Source: Dehalococcoidia bacterium (GTDB lineage Bacteria > Chloroflexota > Dehalococcoidia > Tepidiformales > Tepidiformaceae). Taken from it: DNA of 48,574 bases. The notes beneath the pieces were generated by a model that saw only the letters and a list, made by a program, of their open reading frames with translations, was not told the DNA's origin and made no database searches. Position numbers and translations under genes: made by a program. Positions 24,423-32,893 of this stretch are shown piece after piece; position 1 is the stretch's first letter, and each line of letters starts with the position of its first letter. The DNA lies in contig SKSF01000016.1 in the NCBI GenBank assembly GCA_007118095.1, positions 1-48,574 on the forward strand, given 5' to 3'.

Positions 24423-25370
24423 GTGCCACACGTCATGCGCCCGCCCTATCACGTCGTGAACCTCCGTTCCCGCGGCGGCGATACCGCCCGCCGATGGCCC
24501 CGCCTCTTCGATGCCCTTGCCGCCCGCGGCATCATCGGCGACTACGCCCTCACACGTTCCCGCGGACATGGCTACGAACTCGCGAAAAACGCTCTTGAAC
24601 AGGGCCATGACACCATCATCGCCGTCGGCGGCGATGGCACGATCTTCGAAGTAGTCAATGCTGTTATCGATGCTGGCGCTGCCGGCTCCGTCTCCATTGG
24701 GACGATCCCCATGGGCTCGGGCAAAGACGTTGCGCGCTGCCTCAATATGTACCGCCCGCCACAGGCTATGCGCGCCATCCAGGAAGGCCACGTTCGCGAT
24801 ATCGATGTTGGCCGAGTCGAAGCCGTCGATAACCACGGCCGCCCCCTCGTGAAGCATTTCCTGCTCGAAGCCTCCGCCGGCTGGGTGCCCGAGATTTCCG
24901 CCGCCGTCCCGACAGGCCTCAAGCGCTTCGGCGACACCTTCCCTTACCTCCTCTCCGCCGCCATGAAGCTCGCGGGCCCCATGGGGCGCGACTTCATCGT
25001 CCAGGTCGATAACGACTTCTACGACGGCCGGTACAACACCATCAGCGTCCACAACATGGAGTACTGGGGCGGCGACCTGCGCGCCGCACCGGGCGCCCGG
25101 CCGGACGACGGCCTCCTCGATGTCATTCGCTGGGCGGATCTCGGCCGCCGCGCTGTCCTCTCCGCCGTACAGGGCCAGCGCAAGGGCGGCCGCCACCTCT
25201 GCATGGACGGTGTGGACCATCACCAGGCGCGCACCATCAGCCTAGCGTCCGGCAAACGCACCGCGCTCGACCTCGACGGGGAACAGGCCGGGTACCTCCC
25301 CGCCAGGATCAGCGTCGTCCCCGCCGCGATCCGCTTTCTCGCCCCGCCAGAACCTCGGGCATCTGCCTGA
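24423..25370 (+). CDS. Diacylglycerol kinase-like lipid kinase (YegS/LCB5 family)
   Basis: Cytoplasmic enzyme of 315 aa that phosphorylates a lipid or related alcohol. The catalytic domain shows VVNLRSRGGDTARRW, the nucleotide motif IIAVGGDGTIFEVVNAV and the PMGSGKDVARCLNM segment, plus the C-terminal beta-sandwich ending KRTALDLDGEQAGYLPARI. Predicted leaderless GTG start. It follows the anti-sigma factor by 50 bases but has its own promoter signal. Whether it acts on diacylglycerol, ceramide or another lipid cannot be read from the sequence. Confidence 0.88.
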   Translation: MPHVMRPPYHVVNLRSRGGDTARRWPRLFDALAARGIIGDYALTRSRGHGYELAKNALEQGHDTIIAVGGDGTIFEVVNAVIDAGAAGSVSIGTIPMGSGKDVARCLNMYRPPQAMRAIQEGHVRDIDVGRVEAVDNHGRPLVKHFLLEASAGWVPEISAAVPTGLKRFGDTFPYLLSAAMKLAGPMGRDFIVQVDNDFYDGRYNTISVHNMEYWGGDLRAAPGARPDDGLLDVIRWADLGRRAVLSAVQGQRKGGRHLCMDGVDHHQARTISLASGKRTALDLDGEQAGYLPARISVVPAAIRFLAPPEPRASA

Positions 25371-25413
25371 TACACTCCAAACAAACCCAGAGACCGAAAG
25401 GAACACTCACTCC

Positions 25414-26598
25414 ATGCGAGACGTTGTTATTGTCGACGCGGTCCGAACGCCGCTCGGCCGCCGCGGAGGCTCCCTCAGCCAGAACCACCCGGTTGAAACC
25501 TCCAGCCTCCTGCTCAAAGCCCTCCAGGAGCGCAACAACCTCGACCCCGAAGTTGTCGATGATGCGATCTACGGCTGCGTGAGCGAAGTTGGCGCCCAGT
25601 CCACGAACCTCGCGCGCAACATCGTGCTCACTGCCGGTTGGCCCTACCGCATTCCCGGTGTCACCCTCGACCGGCAGTGCAGCTCCGGCCAGCAGGCTGT
25701 CCACTTCGCTGCCAACCAGGTCCAGTCCGGCGCACACGAAATCGTCGTCGCGGGGGGCACCGAGTGGATGTCCCAGATCCCCCTTGGCTCGAACGTCGTG
25801 AAGGAACTCGGCTTCCCCTTCACCCAGGCAATGCGCGACCAGTATGACCTCACCTCCCAGGGCCTCTCCGCGGAGCGCATCGCCGAGAAGTGGGGCATCG
25901 ACCGCGCCGAGGCCGACGAATTCGGCGCCGAGAGCCAGGAAAAGGCCGCACGCGCCCGCGAGGATGGCCGTTTCAAGAACGAAATCGTCGCTGTCCCCGG
26001 GAAGAAGAAGCACAAGAACGACGACGGCACCGAAGAGTGGGAAGACGCCATCATCGACGCCGATGAAGGCATCCGCCCCGGCACTACCCCCGAAGTGCTC
26101 GGCAACCTCAAGCCCTCATTCAAGGAAGACGGCGTCCACACCGCCGGGAACTCCAGCCAGATCACCGATGGCTCCGCCGCCGTCCTCCTCACCTCGCCCG
26201 AAAAAGCCAAAGAGATGGGCTGGAAGCCGCGCGCCCGCATCGTCTCGCAGGCAGTCGTCGGCTCCGACCCCGAGCTCATGCTCACCGGCCCCATCCCGGC
26301 AACACCCCTCGCACTCGAGCGTGCCGGGCTCACCATGCGTGATATCGACCTCGTCGAGATCAACGAAGCCTTCGCCAGCGTCGTCCTCGCCTGGAAGCGC
26401 GAAATGAACGCCGACATGGACAAGGTCAACGTGAACGGCGGCGCCATCGCCCTCGGCCACCCCACCGGCTGCACCGGCGCCCGCCTCTTCGCCACCATGG
26501 TCAACGAGCTCGAGCGCACCGGCGGCCGCTACGGCCTCATCACCATGTGCGTCGGCGGCGGCATCGGCACCGCCTCCGTCGTCGAGCGCCTCGACTAA
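25414..26598 (+). CDS. Acetyl-CoA acetyltransferase (thiolase II family)
   Basis: Thiolase of 394 aa that condenses or cleaves acyl-CoA in fatty-acid or polyhydroxyalkanoate metabolism. The active-site Cys89 lies in LDRQCSSGQQAVH, the catalytic His in NGGAIALGHPTGCTGAR and the second Cys in MCVGGGIGTA. It resembles the FadA/acetoacetyl-CoA thiolase group used with MaoC hydratases and SDRs, several of which occur in this window. AAAGGA Shine-Dalgarno upstream; TACACT at 25371-25376 may be the -10 of a ~30-nt leader. Terminated by the hairpin at 26621. Confidence 0.93.
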   Translation: MRDVVIVDAVRTPLGRRGGSLSQNHPVETSSLLLKALQERNNLDPEVVDDAIYGCVSEVGAQSTNLARNIVLTAGWPYRIPGVTLDRQCSSGQQAVHFAANQVQSGAHEIVVAGGTEWMSQIPLGSNVVKELGFPFTQAMRDQYDLTSQGLSAERIAEKWGIDRAEADEFGAESQEKAARAREDGRFKNEIVAVPGKKKHKNDDGTEEWEDAIIDADEGIRPGTTPEVLGNLKPSFKEDGVHTAGNSSQITDGSAAVLLTSPEKAKEMGWKPRARIVSQAVVGSDPELMLTGPIPATPLALERAGLTMRDIDLVEINEAFASVVLAWKREMNADMDKVNVNGGAIALGHPTGCTGARLFATMVNELERTGGRYGLITMCVGGGIGTASVVERLD

Positions 26599-26620
26599 AC
26601 GTCGCACTGAACTTGCATCA

Positions 26621-26650
26621 GCGAGGGCCGGGGTAGCTCCCGGCCCTCGC
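26621..26650 (+). terminator. Intrinsic terminator after thiolase
   Basis: Twelve-base-pair perfect stem GCGAGGGCCGGG (26621-26632) / CCCGGCCCTCGC (26639-26650), loop GTAGCT. Confidence 0.8.
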
Positions 26651-26737
26651 TCATTGCGCGGCACCGCGCCGCCGTGATGGTGCCCTTTACACTGCTGGCA
26701 GGCATCCTGCGCGTGCCATTCGCCATGCCGGTGATGT

Positions 26738-28105
26738 ATGGACAACAACGTCCCCCTGTCCAGCCGCCTCCTCTACGCCTCCGGCAGCTTCGGCTCCCAC
26801 CTGCTGTTCCAGGTCATCGCGCTCTGGATCTTCTACTTCTATGCCGCCGAAGGCGCCGAAGACCGCGACCCCCTGGCGCCCGTCCTCCTCGTCGGCGCCG
26901 CGATGACCGTCGGCCGCATCATCGATGCCATTACCGACCCTATCATTGGCTACTGGAGCGATATCACACGCTCCCGCTGGGGCCGCCGTTTCCCCTTCAT
27001 CATTCTGGGCGCCCCCTACATGGCCGCCATGTTCATGCTGCTCTGGTTCCCGCCCGTCGATGGGACCCATTGGGCGAACGCGCTCTGGCTCGGCGTCGTC
27101 ATCCAGCTCTATTTCGTCGGCGTGACCATTGTCGGGGCACCCTATACCGGCATCTTCCCCGAACTTGCGATCACCAAGGAAGACCGCGTCAGCATCGCCG
27201 CCTGGCAGATCCTTTTCGGCCTCGCCGGTGCCGGCGTCGCGCTCATCGCCACGGGGCCCATCGTCGAATTCATCGGCTTCCCGGGGATGGCCCTGTTCGC
27301 TGCCATCGCCGGCACACTTCCCCGCTATATCGGCTTGCTTGGCGCCCGCGGGCGCCTCGTCTACGAACCACCCCCGCCAGTCCGCGGCGAATTTTGGAGT
27401 TCACTGCTCGGCGCGCTCCGCATCATGGTGACCAACCGCAGCTTCCTCGTCCTTGTCGGCAGCTTCGTCTGCTTTAGCGCCGGGCAGCTCATGCTCGTCC
27501 AGGCAGTCCCCTTCTTCGTCACCGAGATCGTCGGCCGCTCCGAAGCATGGCAGGCGCCGGTCACCGCGGCTTTCTTCGTCAGCGCACTTGCCATGGTGCC
27601 CCTCATCGTCCAGCTCACCCGCCGCCGCGATAAGCGCCAGGTCTACTCCTGGTGTCTTCTCCTGTCTGCCCTCGCGCTACCCGCGCTGTTCTTCGCCGGA
27701 TTCATCCCCGGCATCCCGCCGCTCGTTCAGATCATCATCATCATCGCCGTTGTCGGACTGCCACTCTCCGGCGTCTTCCTCCTCCCCGATGCCCTCCTCG
27801 CGGACGTCGTCGACGACGACAGCCTCAAGACCGACGCGCGCCGCGAAGCCATGTACTACAGCGGCCGCGCCACCCTCGAAAAGTTCGGCCAGACCGTCGC
27901 GACCGGCCTGTTTGCCATCCTCTTCGCCGTCTTCGGCCAGACCGCCGCCGAGCCCCTCGGCATCCGTCTCATTGGCCCTGTGGCAGGGCTGCTCGTTTTC
28001 GCTGGCTGGTTGGCCTTCTGGTACGGGTATCGCATCCGCGAAGCCGAGCTTGAAACGCCGCCCCACATCGCCCGAGGGCGCCTGAACGACGAAGGCCGGG
28101 GATGA
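26738..28105 (+). CDS. GPH-family (glycoside-pentoside-hexuronide:cation) MFS transporter
   Basis: Twelve-helix secondary transporter (455 aa) in the cytoplasmic membrane. The MFS_2 signatures are present: VGRIIDAITDPIIGYWSDITRS-type motif (near residues 60-80), followed by RWGRRFPFIILGAPY, the family's cytoplasmic loop. These carriers import sugars or related solutes with Na+ or H+. Substrate unknown. ATG at 26738 gives the standard N-terminus; no good Shine-Dalgarno. TACACT at 26688-26693 may be the -10 of a ~38-nt leader. Confidence 0.88.
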   Translation: MDNNVPLSSRLLYASGSFGSHLLFQVIALWIFYFYAAEGAEDRDPLAPVLLVGAAMTVGRIIDAITDPIIGYWSDITRSRWGRRFPFIILGAPYMAAMFMLLWFPPVDGTHWANALWLGVVIQLYFVGVTIVGAPYTGIFPELAITKEDRVSIAAWQILFGLAGAGVALIATGPIVEFIGFPGMALFAAIAGTLPRYIGLLGARGRLVYEPPPPVRGEFWSSLLGALRIMVTNRSFLVLVGSFVCFSAGQLMLVQAVPFFVTEIVGRSEAWQAPVTAAFFVSALAMVPLIVQLTRRRDKRQVYSWCLLLSALALPALFFAGFIPGIPPLVQIIIIIAVVGLPLSGVFLLPDALLADVVDDDSLKTDARREAMYYSGRATLEKFGQTVATGLFAILFAVFGQTAAEPLGIRLIGPVAGLLVFAGWLAFWYGYRIREAELETPPHIARGRLNDEGRG

Positions 28106-28116
28106 CCCCGGCCTTC
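28091..28116. terminator. Terminator enclosing a stop codon
   Basis: Eleven-base-pair stem GAAGGCCGGGG (28091-28101) / CCCCGGCCTTC (28106-28116), with the transporter's TGA stop in the ATGA loop. It lies between converging genes. Confidence 0.8.
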
Positions 28117-28130
28117 TGATTGCGTCGCGG

Positions 28131-29087
28131 CTACTGAGCCTGGCCGTTCTCGGGCGGCCGCGGGTTCACCAGGCCAGCGCCCAGCGTTCCGGGGAATACC
28201 TCCGCCAGCGCGTCGACCGTCCAGCCACCTTCACGGTAGATGGTCCGCTCCCGTGTCGGCAGCGACATGAGGCTCACCTCGTTCCCTCCGACCAGGAAGT
28301 CGCGGCCGTTCACATTCGCCGCGTCATCGGTGCACAGGTAGGTGACCAGCGGCGCCACCAGTTCCGGCTTCATCTCGTCGATCCGCGAGATCGCATCTTC
28401 AGCCGAAGACTGCTGCTCTTCGGCCTGTCCGGAAGCCGCCATCTCCTGGCGCCTCTTCCTCGCCGCTTCCATTTCCGGGCTGAGCGTCAGCCGCGTCGCC
28501 GCCCGCGGGCGGATCGCGTTGGCCGTCACACCGTACTTCCCGAGGTCAAGTGCGAGCGTCCGCGTCAGGCCGATGATGCCCTCCTTCGCCGCCGCGTAGT
28601 TGCCCTGGCCGAGGTTACCCAGTCCCGACTCCGACGACGTGTTCACAATGCGCCCGCCGCGCTGCTGCCGGAACAACATCGCCGCATGCCGCGTGATCGT
28701 GAAGTGCCCCTTGAGGTGCACCGCGATCACCGCGTCCCATTCCTCTTCCGTCATGTTGAAGATGATGCGGTCACGCAAGATGCCCGCATTGTTCACCAGG
28801 ATGTCCAGTCGGCCCCACGTGTCCAGCGCCTGCTTCACAACCTTCTCGCCGTCGTCCATCGAAGCGACGTTGCCGTAGTTCGGGACGGCCTCGCCGCCCA
28901 TCTTCTTGATTTCCTCGGCAACTTCCTCCGCGGGCGTCGCATCGCCACCCTCGCCACTGGCACTGCCACCGAAGTCGTTCACGATCACCCGCGCACCTTC
29001 CTGCGCGAGCAACAGGGCCTCGCCGCGGCCAATCCCGCGGCCAGCGCCGGTCACAATCGCGACGCGGCCTTCCAGCCTTCCAGCCAT
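28131..29087 (-). CDS. SDR-family 3-hydroxyacyl-CoA dehydrogenase-like protein (MFE-2/HSD17B4-like)
   Basis: Classical SDR of 318 aa with the Rossmann motif TGAGRGIGRGEA, LVNNAGILRD and the active site Ser-Ser...Tyr-x-x-x-Lys in TSSESGLGNLGQGNYAAAKE. Its NDFGGS...AEEVAEEIKKMGGEAVPNYG segment and length beyond the catalytic core match the dehydrogenase half of peroxisomal multifunctional enzyme type 2, i.e. oxidation of 3-hydroxyacyl-CoA. ATG at 29087 has GGAGG upstream. It is a paralogue of the SDR at 40771-41754. Its gene neighbours do not include a hydratase. Confidence 0.88.
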   Translation of the reverse strand: MAGRLEGRVAIVTGAGRGIGRGEALLLAQEGARVIVNDFGGSASGEGGDATPAEEVAEEIKKMGGEAVPNYGNVASMDDGEKVVKQALDTWGRLDILVNNAGILRDRIIFNMTEEEWDAVIAVHLKGHFTITRHAAMLFRQQRGGRIVNTSSESGLGNLGQGNYAAAKEGIIGLTRTLALDLGKYGVTANAIRPRAATRLTLSPEMEAARKRRQEMAASGQAEEQQSSAEDAISRIDEMKPELVAPLVTYLCTDDAANVNGRDFLVGGNEVSLMSLPTRERTIYREGGWTVDALAEVFPGTLGAGLVNPRPPENGQAQ

Positions 29088-29188
29088 AACGTTTCCTCCA
29101 TCGAATCTCGTGTCCCGGTCCGTCCGGGTGAAAGCGCCAAAAATGTAGCACACCCGAACCATGCGGCCACCCTCCTCGTCCCTTTCGC

Positions 29189-29194
29189 TACGAT
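29189..29194 (+). promoter_or_regulatory. -10 element of leaderless LmbE-like gene
   Basis: TACGAT six bases before the GTG at 29201; no Shine-Dalgarno. Confidence 0.55.
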
Positions 29195-29200
29195 CCTCCC

Positions 29201-29947
29201 GTGAACACCATCCTCGCTTTCATCGCCCACCCCGACGACGAATCCTATAGCTTCGCCGGGACCCTCGCCCTCGCTGCACGCCAGGGCTGGCGCTGCCTCG
29301 TCCATTGCGTCACCCACGGCGAGCGCGGCGAGCGTCACGATGGCCAGCCTGCTCTGCCCTCCCGGCTCGCAGATACCCGCGAAGAAGAGCTCACCGCCTC
29401 TTGCGAAGCCCTGCGCATCGAGCCGCCTCGCTTCTGGGGTCTTCCCGACGGCCAGCTCCACGCACACCGTGGCGAACAGCATCACATTCAACAGCTCATC
29501 CAGCGCGAAGCCCCCGACCTGCTCCTCTCGCTCGGGCCCGATGGGGCCTACGGTCACCCCGACCACCTTGCCCTCCACCGCTGGGTGACTGAGGCCTGGG
29601 CAGCGCTCGGCGACCCGCCACCCCTGCTCTATGTCGCATTCCCGCCGGGCCTCTTCCTGCCCCAGTACGAAAAGTGCCGCCAGAGCGGCATCATGGGCGA
29701 CCCGCCCCTCGTCGCGCCCGGCGATATTGGCACGCCCGCCCACCACTACCAGGTGGACATCACCCGCCGGCAAAGAGCCAAGCTTCGCGCGATTGAAAGT
29801 CACGTCAGTCAGCTCCCCGGCGGCGATCCCCGCGCCCTCTTTCCTCCGGGTATCGTTGACTCCCTGCTCGAAACCGAGCGCTTTCACGACGCCGCTGGCG
29901 TGTACCAGGAAGACGTCGACCGATTGCTCGCAGAGCTGACTGGCTGA
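29201..29947 (+). CDS. LmbE/PIG-L-like zinc N-deacetylase
   Basis: Protein of 248 aa of the GlcNAc-PI de-N-acetylase family. The zinc motif AHPDDES (His, Asp-Asp) at residues ~9-15 and the third ligand region GAYGHPDHLALHRWV are intact, so deacetylation of an amino-sugar or thiol conjugate is likely. MshB/Mca and BshB belong to this family, but nothing here identifies the substrate. Predicted leaderless GTG start. It is divergent from the SDR gene at 28131-29087. Confidence 0.87.
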   Translation: MNTILAFIAHPDDESYSFAGTLALAARQGWRCLVHCVTHGERGERHDGQPALPSRLADTREEELTASCEALRIEPPRFWGLPDGQLHAHRGEQHHIQQLIQREAPDLLLSLGPDGAYGHPDHLALHRWVTEAWAALGDPPPLLYVAFPPGLFLPQYEKCRQSGIMGDPPLVAPGDIGTPAHHYQVDITRRQRAKLRAIESHVSQLPGGDPRALFPPGIVDSLLETERFHDAAGVYQEDVDRLLAELTG

Positions 29948-29976
29948 TGCCTCCTCCGTGACCAAACGGAGCCACG

Positions 29977-30405
29977 CTAACCCGCGCCGCCTGCTCCGTC
30001 AGTAATCGATTCGAGGTGCGCACGCGGATGATCCACCGTGTCATCACGCGCGATGCGGTCGACAGTCTCAGTCCACTCGCCCGTTGGAACCACCTCGAGC
30101 AAGGTAAAAAGTGCTGTGCGCGCCGCATCGCACCGTGCCCGCGCCTCCTCAGGCGAAAGCGCCGCATCCTCGGCTGCCCACCGGTCGTTTAGCGCGTCCT
30201 CGTCCTCGTCCTCCTCGGACTCCGGTAGCCCTTGGCGGTGTCGCGTTAGCTTCGCCGCGCTCACGGCGAGCCAGCGCGCAAGGTGTCCATACACTTGTGC
30301 AGGCGCCCATGTCCCATCCCCGCGTCTGCTCCGCAGCGCGCGATCAAGGGCCACATATACGGCATCAGATTCTTTCCGCAGCACGGCGAGCTCGTCCGGG
30401 TCCAT
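29977..30405 (-). CDS. DinB-fold-like protein
   Basis: Protein of 142 aa, mainly helical. The HLARWLAVSAAKLTRHRQGL helix and the DDTVDHPRAHLESI segment look like the His-containing four-helix DinB/maleylpyruvate isomerase fold, whose members bind a metal and act on thiols. A glutamate/aspartate-rich loop (ESEEDEDEDAL) is inserted in the middle. The assignment is by helix pattern only. ATG at 30405 with GAGGAG upstream. Confidence 0.6.
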   Translation of the reverse strand: MDPDELAVLRKESDAVYVALDRALRSRRGDGTWAPAQVYGHLARWLAVSAAKLTRHRQGLPESEEDEDEDALNDRWAAEDAALSPEEARARCDAARTALFTLLEVVPTGEWTETVDRIARDDTVDHPRAHLESITDGAGGAG

Positions 30406-30486
30406 CTTGCAGGGCTCCTCACGACTGGCGCATCACTCTCTCATCGCAGGATAAGCCAGTCGGGGCGGTGGTGTGCCCCCGCGGCG

Positions 30487-31119
30487 TCATTTCCGATTGT
30501 GGCGGCTTCCCGCAGCGTCTGCCCCCTCGCGGATGATCGTTTCCACCGCGTCAGCGGCTTCCGCTACGGTCTCCAGCAGCGCCTGCCGCTCGTCGTCCCC
30601 CGGGTCCGCAAGCACGTACGCGGCCACATGCTCCGGCTCCCGCGAAGGCTTCCCGTCCACCATTGGCCGGCCAATGCCCACCCGGATGCGCACGAAATCC
30701 AGCCCCGCGAGCTCGGCAATGCTCTTCAGCCCGTTGTGTCCGCCGTGTCCGCCACCCTCCCGGATGCGCAGTGCCCCGGTACCAAGATCCAGCTCGTCAT
30801 AAATAACGACCGTGCGTGAAAGGTCGCACCCGCTCGCACGCAGCGCCTCCGCTACCGCCTTCCCGCTCCGGTTCATGAACGTCAGGGGCTTCACCACCGC
30901 GACCCGATGTCCGCTCAGCTCCCCAACCCCGGCCGCCATCGAAGCGCCCGCCTTTTTCGGCTGCACGCCTGCCCGTTTGGCTACCTCGTTCGCCACCCAG
31001 AACCCCACGTTGTGCCGGTTGTTCGCATAGTCGGGGCCCGGATTCCCCAGCCCTACCACCAGCCAGTCCGCTTCGAGCGATGGCTTCTTCTTCCGTCCAA
31101 ACAAGCGTCGCAGCGCCAC
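30487..31119 (-). CDS. pth: Peptidyl-tRNA hydrolase
   Basis: Releases tRNA from peptidyl-tRNAs that drop off the ribosome (210 aa). The characteristic motifs are VVGLGNPGPDYANNRHNVGF (catalytic His), LTFMNRSG, VIYDELDLGTG (catalytic Asp), the GGGHGGHNGLKS stretch and FVRIRVGIGRP. GTG at 31119 has GGAGG seven bases upstream; it adds a short basic N-terminal stretch (RRLFGRKKKP) before the fold. In many genomes pth follows the bL25 gene, which here lies 2 kb away in the other orientation. Confidence 0.93.
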   Translation of the reverse strand: MALRRLFGRKKKPSLEADWLVVGLGNPGPDYANNRHNVGFWVANEVAKRAGVQPKKAGASMAAGVGELSGHRVAVVKPLTFMNRSGKAVAEALRASGCDLSRTVVIYDELDLGTGALRIREGGGHGGHNGLKSIAELAGLDFVRIRVGIGRPMVDGKPSREPEHVAAYVLADPGDDERQALLETVAEAADAVETIIREGADAAGSRHNRK

Positions 31120-31198
31120 GAGTCGCCTCCCACGGCCGGCAGGCCATGTCGATCGTGTGCCCCCCGTGCGCCAACAGGCAAAGCCTCCCCCTCGTGCG

Positions 31199-31226
31199 TA
31201 CAATACTGTCCACACTGTTGCGGAGG
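31199..31226 (+). promoter_or_regulatory. -10 and Shine-Dalgarno of the DinB-family gene
   Basis: TACAAT (31199-31204) and GGAGG (31222-31226) seven bases before the ATG at 31234: a short, ordinary leader. Confidence 0.5.
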
Positions 31227-31233
31227 CTCCCCA

Positions 31234-31800
31234 ATGGCGACACAGGAGCAGGTCGACGAACTCAAGTCCAAGATGGCCGAGGAGCGCGCGAACCTCATTG
31301 CCGCCGCCAGGGCGCTAAGTCATGAAGACGCCCTGCGCGTACCCGTCGATGCCGAGGGAGAAGAACAGTGGACCGCGCTCGAACAGCTTTCCCACCTCTG
31401 GGAGATGGAGCGCAACTACGACACCTGGGTGCTCAAAGCGCTGCGCGAGGACAGCCCGGACCTCACTGGCATAACCGGTGCCCCGGTCAGCATTCCGGTC
31501 GAAAAAGCCAACGAATCATCCGTCGACGAATTACTTGCCCGCCTCGAGGTCGAACGCGCCTACACGTTCGGCATTATCGACGCCATGTCCCTCGACGCCT
31601 TCGACCGTACCGCACGTAGCCCCATTTTTGGCGAGCTCACCGTGCTCCAGTGGCTTCGGTCCTTCTATCGCCACGACCGCCAGCACGCCGCCCAGGTCGA
31701 AGGGCGGAAAAGCGAATACCAGCCCACGTTTCTTGGCGGACAGGAACCGAACCAGCGCAAGGCGCGGCTCGCAGCCGTCCGCCAGCAGGAAACCCCCTAG
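31234..31800 (+). CDS. DinB superfamily protein
   Basis: Four-helix-bundle protein of 188 aa with the DinB-2 pattern: ALEQLSHLWEMERNYDTWVL (His in helix 2) and LQWLRSFYRHDRQHAAQV (paired His near the end), which would form a three-histidine metal site. Relatives include bacillithiol/mycothiol-dependent transferases and damage-inducible proteins; the true role here is unknown. It is divergent from pth. Its stop codon overlaps that of the zinc-ribbon peptide on the other strand by the shared CTAG. Confidence 0.8.
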   Translation: MATQEQVDELKSKMAEERANLIAAARALSHEDALRVPVDAEGEEQWTALEQLSHLWEMERNYDTWVLKALREDSPDLTGITGAPVSIPVEKANESSVDELLARLEVERAYTFGIIDAMSLDAFDRTARSPIFGELTVLQWLRSFYRHDRQHAAQVEGRKSEYQPTFLGGQEPNQRKARLAAVRQQETP

Positions 31801-31967
31801 GCCGACGGCCGGAGCGTTTCCGCCTTTTTCGCCTCCTGGCGCGCAGCCACCTCTTCCCGTTCGCCGCAGTTGTTACACCGCTTCACACCGATCGCGCGAG
31901 TCTCGACGTTCACGTAGTACGTCCAGTCGTGCCTGCAGGGTCCGTTCATCTGTTCGTTCTGTTCCAT
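31797..31967 (-). CDS. Small zinc-ribbon-like protein
   Basis: Peptide of 56 aa with Cys11-x-His13 and Cys31-x2-Cys34, enough for a single zinc site, between a hydrophilic N-terminus and a basic/Glu-rich tail. I recognise no family. ATG at 31967 is preferred because GAGGAG lies nine bases upstream; an in-frame ATG at 31991 adds eight residues. The gene ends on the same CTAG as the converging DinB gene. Confidence 0.6.
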   Translation of the reverse strand: MEQNEQMNGPCRHDWTYYVNVETRAIGVKRCNNCGEREEVAARQEAKKAETLRPSA

Positions 31968-32106
31968 GGCTCCATTCTCCTCGGGCTCCATTAACGCAAC
32001 GTTGCAGGGGCACGGTGAATGGTTACAAAGCCCCGAAACGGAGGGCCGTATGGCCCCTGCGTTGCTTCCGGGCCGCTCTCGTGCCTATAGTTGTCCCGGC
32101 TTTCCT

Positions 32107-32781
32107 ATGCTCATCGACCTCCACTCCCACACATGGCCCCGTTCGCACGACAGCGTCCTCAACCCCGACGACCTCGTCGTGCGGGCGAAGCAATCCGGAC
32201 TCGATGCCATCGTGTTCTCCGAACATGACACCATCTGGGACTACAAGTCCCTCGAAGAATTGCGCGCGAAGCACAACTTCCTGATCCTTGCCGGCGTCGA
32301 AATCAGTACCGACGACGGTCACATCCTCGTCTACGGCATCGACAAGTACGTTTTCGGTATGCACCGCTCGAAAGAGCTCGCGAAATACGTCGAAAAAGTC
32401 GACGGAGTCATGGTCGCCGCACATCCCTACCGGCGCCAGATGCCCTGGTTCAGCCGGAACGACGAAGAGTACGAAAACGCCCTCCAGAAGGCCGCGCGAA
32501 ATCCTGCGTACGAGTACATCTCCGCACTCGAAGTCCAAAACGGCCGGGGAAGCGACAAGGAGAACGAGTTCTCCCATCGGCTCGCCGGCATCATGGAGCT
32601 GCCCGGCACAGCAGGCACCGATTCCCACGCCATCAGCGACATCGGCAAATGTGCCACCTACTTCGAGCGCGATATCCGTGACGAACGCGAACTCATCGCC
32701 GAGCTCAAAGCCGGCCGCTATCATCCCGTCGACCTCCGGTCCGGCGAACCTGTTCGCACCGGGCCCGTCATCAATGGCTAG
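32107..32781 (+). CDS. PHP-domain phosphoesterase
   Basis: Metal-dependent phosphoesterase of the PHP fold (224 aa). Metal-binding motifs occur in order: LIDLHSHTWPRSHDS, VFSEHDTIWDY, GVEISTDDGHILVYG, AAHPYRR and GTDSHAISD. It resembles stand-alone PHP proteins that hydrolyse nucleotides or polyphosphates; no polymerase or histidinol domain is attached. The ATG at 32107 gives the canonical N-terminus. TATAGT at 32086-32091 predicts a start only ~9 bases before it, so the leader is very short and lacks a Shine-Dalgarno. Confidence 0.88.
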   Translation: MLIDLHSHTWPRSHDSVLNPDDLVVRAKQSGLDAIVFSEHDTIWDYKSLEELRAKHNFLILAGVEISTDDGHILVYGIDKYVFGMHRSKELAKYVEKVDGVMVAAHPYRRQMPWFSRNDEEYENALQKAARNPAYEYISALEVQNGRGSDKENEFSHRLAGIMELPGTAGTDSHAISDIGKCATYFERDIRDERELIAELKAGRYHPVDLRSGEPVRTGPVING

Positions 32782-32803
32782 TATCACGACCCCCGCCTGC
32801 CGC

Positions 32804-32832
32804 TTCACACTCCCACTAGCGGCCTGTAGTAT
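32804..32832 (+). promoter_or_regulatory. Promoter of the ferredoxin leader-peptide unit
   Basis: TTCACA (32804-32809) and TAGTAT (32827-32832) are separated by 17 bases, both near consensus. The start site is predicted at the ATG at 32840, seven bases after the -10. Confidence 0.55.
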
Positions 32833-32839
32833 CGCCACC

Positions 32840-32893
32840 ATGGGTTCGGCAGGTAACGCGGCCGAAGCGAAACCACTCAGGAGTACTCCATGA
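32840..32893 (+). CDS. Predicted 17-aa leader peptide upstream of ferredoxin
   Basis: A short open frame, [17 protein letters not shown], begins at the predicted transcription start. Its TGA stop overlaps the ferredoxin ATG as ATGA. With a promoter at the right distance, this suggests that the first codon on a leaderless mRNA is this peptide, and that ribosomes terminating at ATGA reinitiate on the ferredoxin. A Shine-Dalgarno CAGGAG inside it would assist. It is too short for homology tests; alternatively it is a chance frame in an ordinary leader. Confidence 0.45.
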   Translation: MGSAGNAAEAKPLRSTP

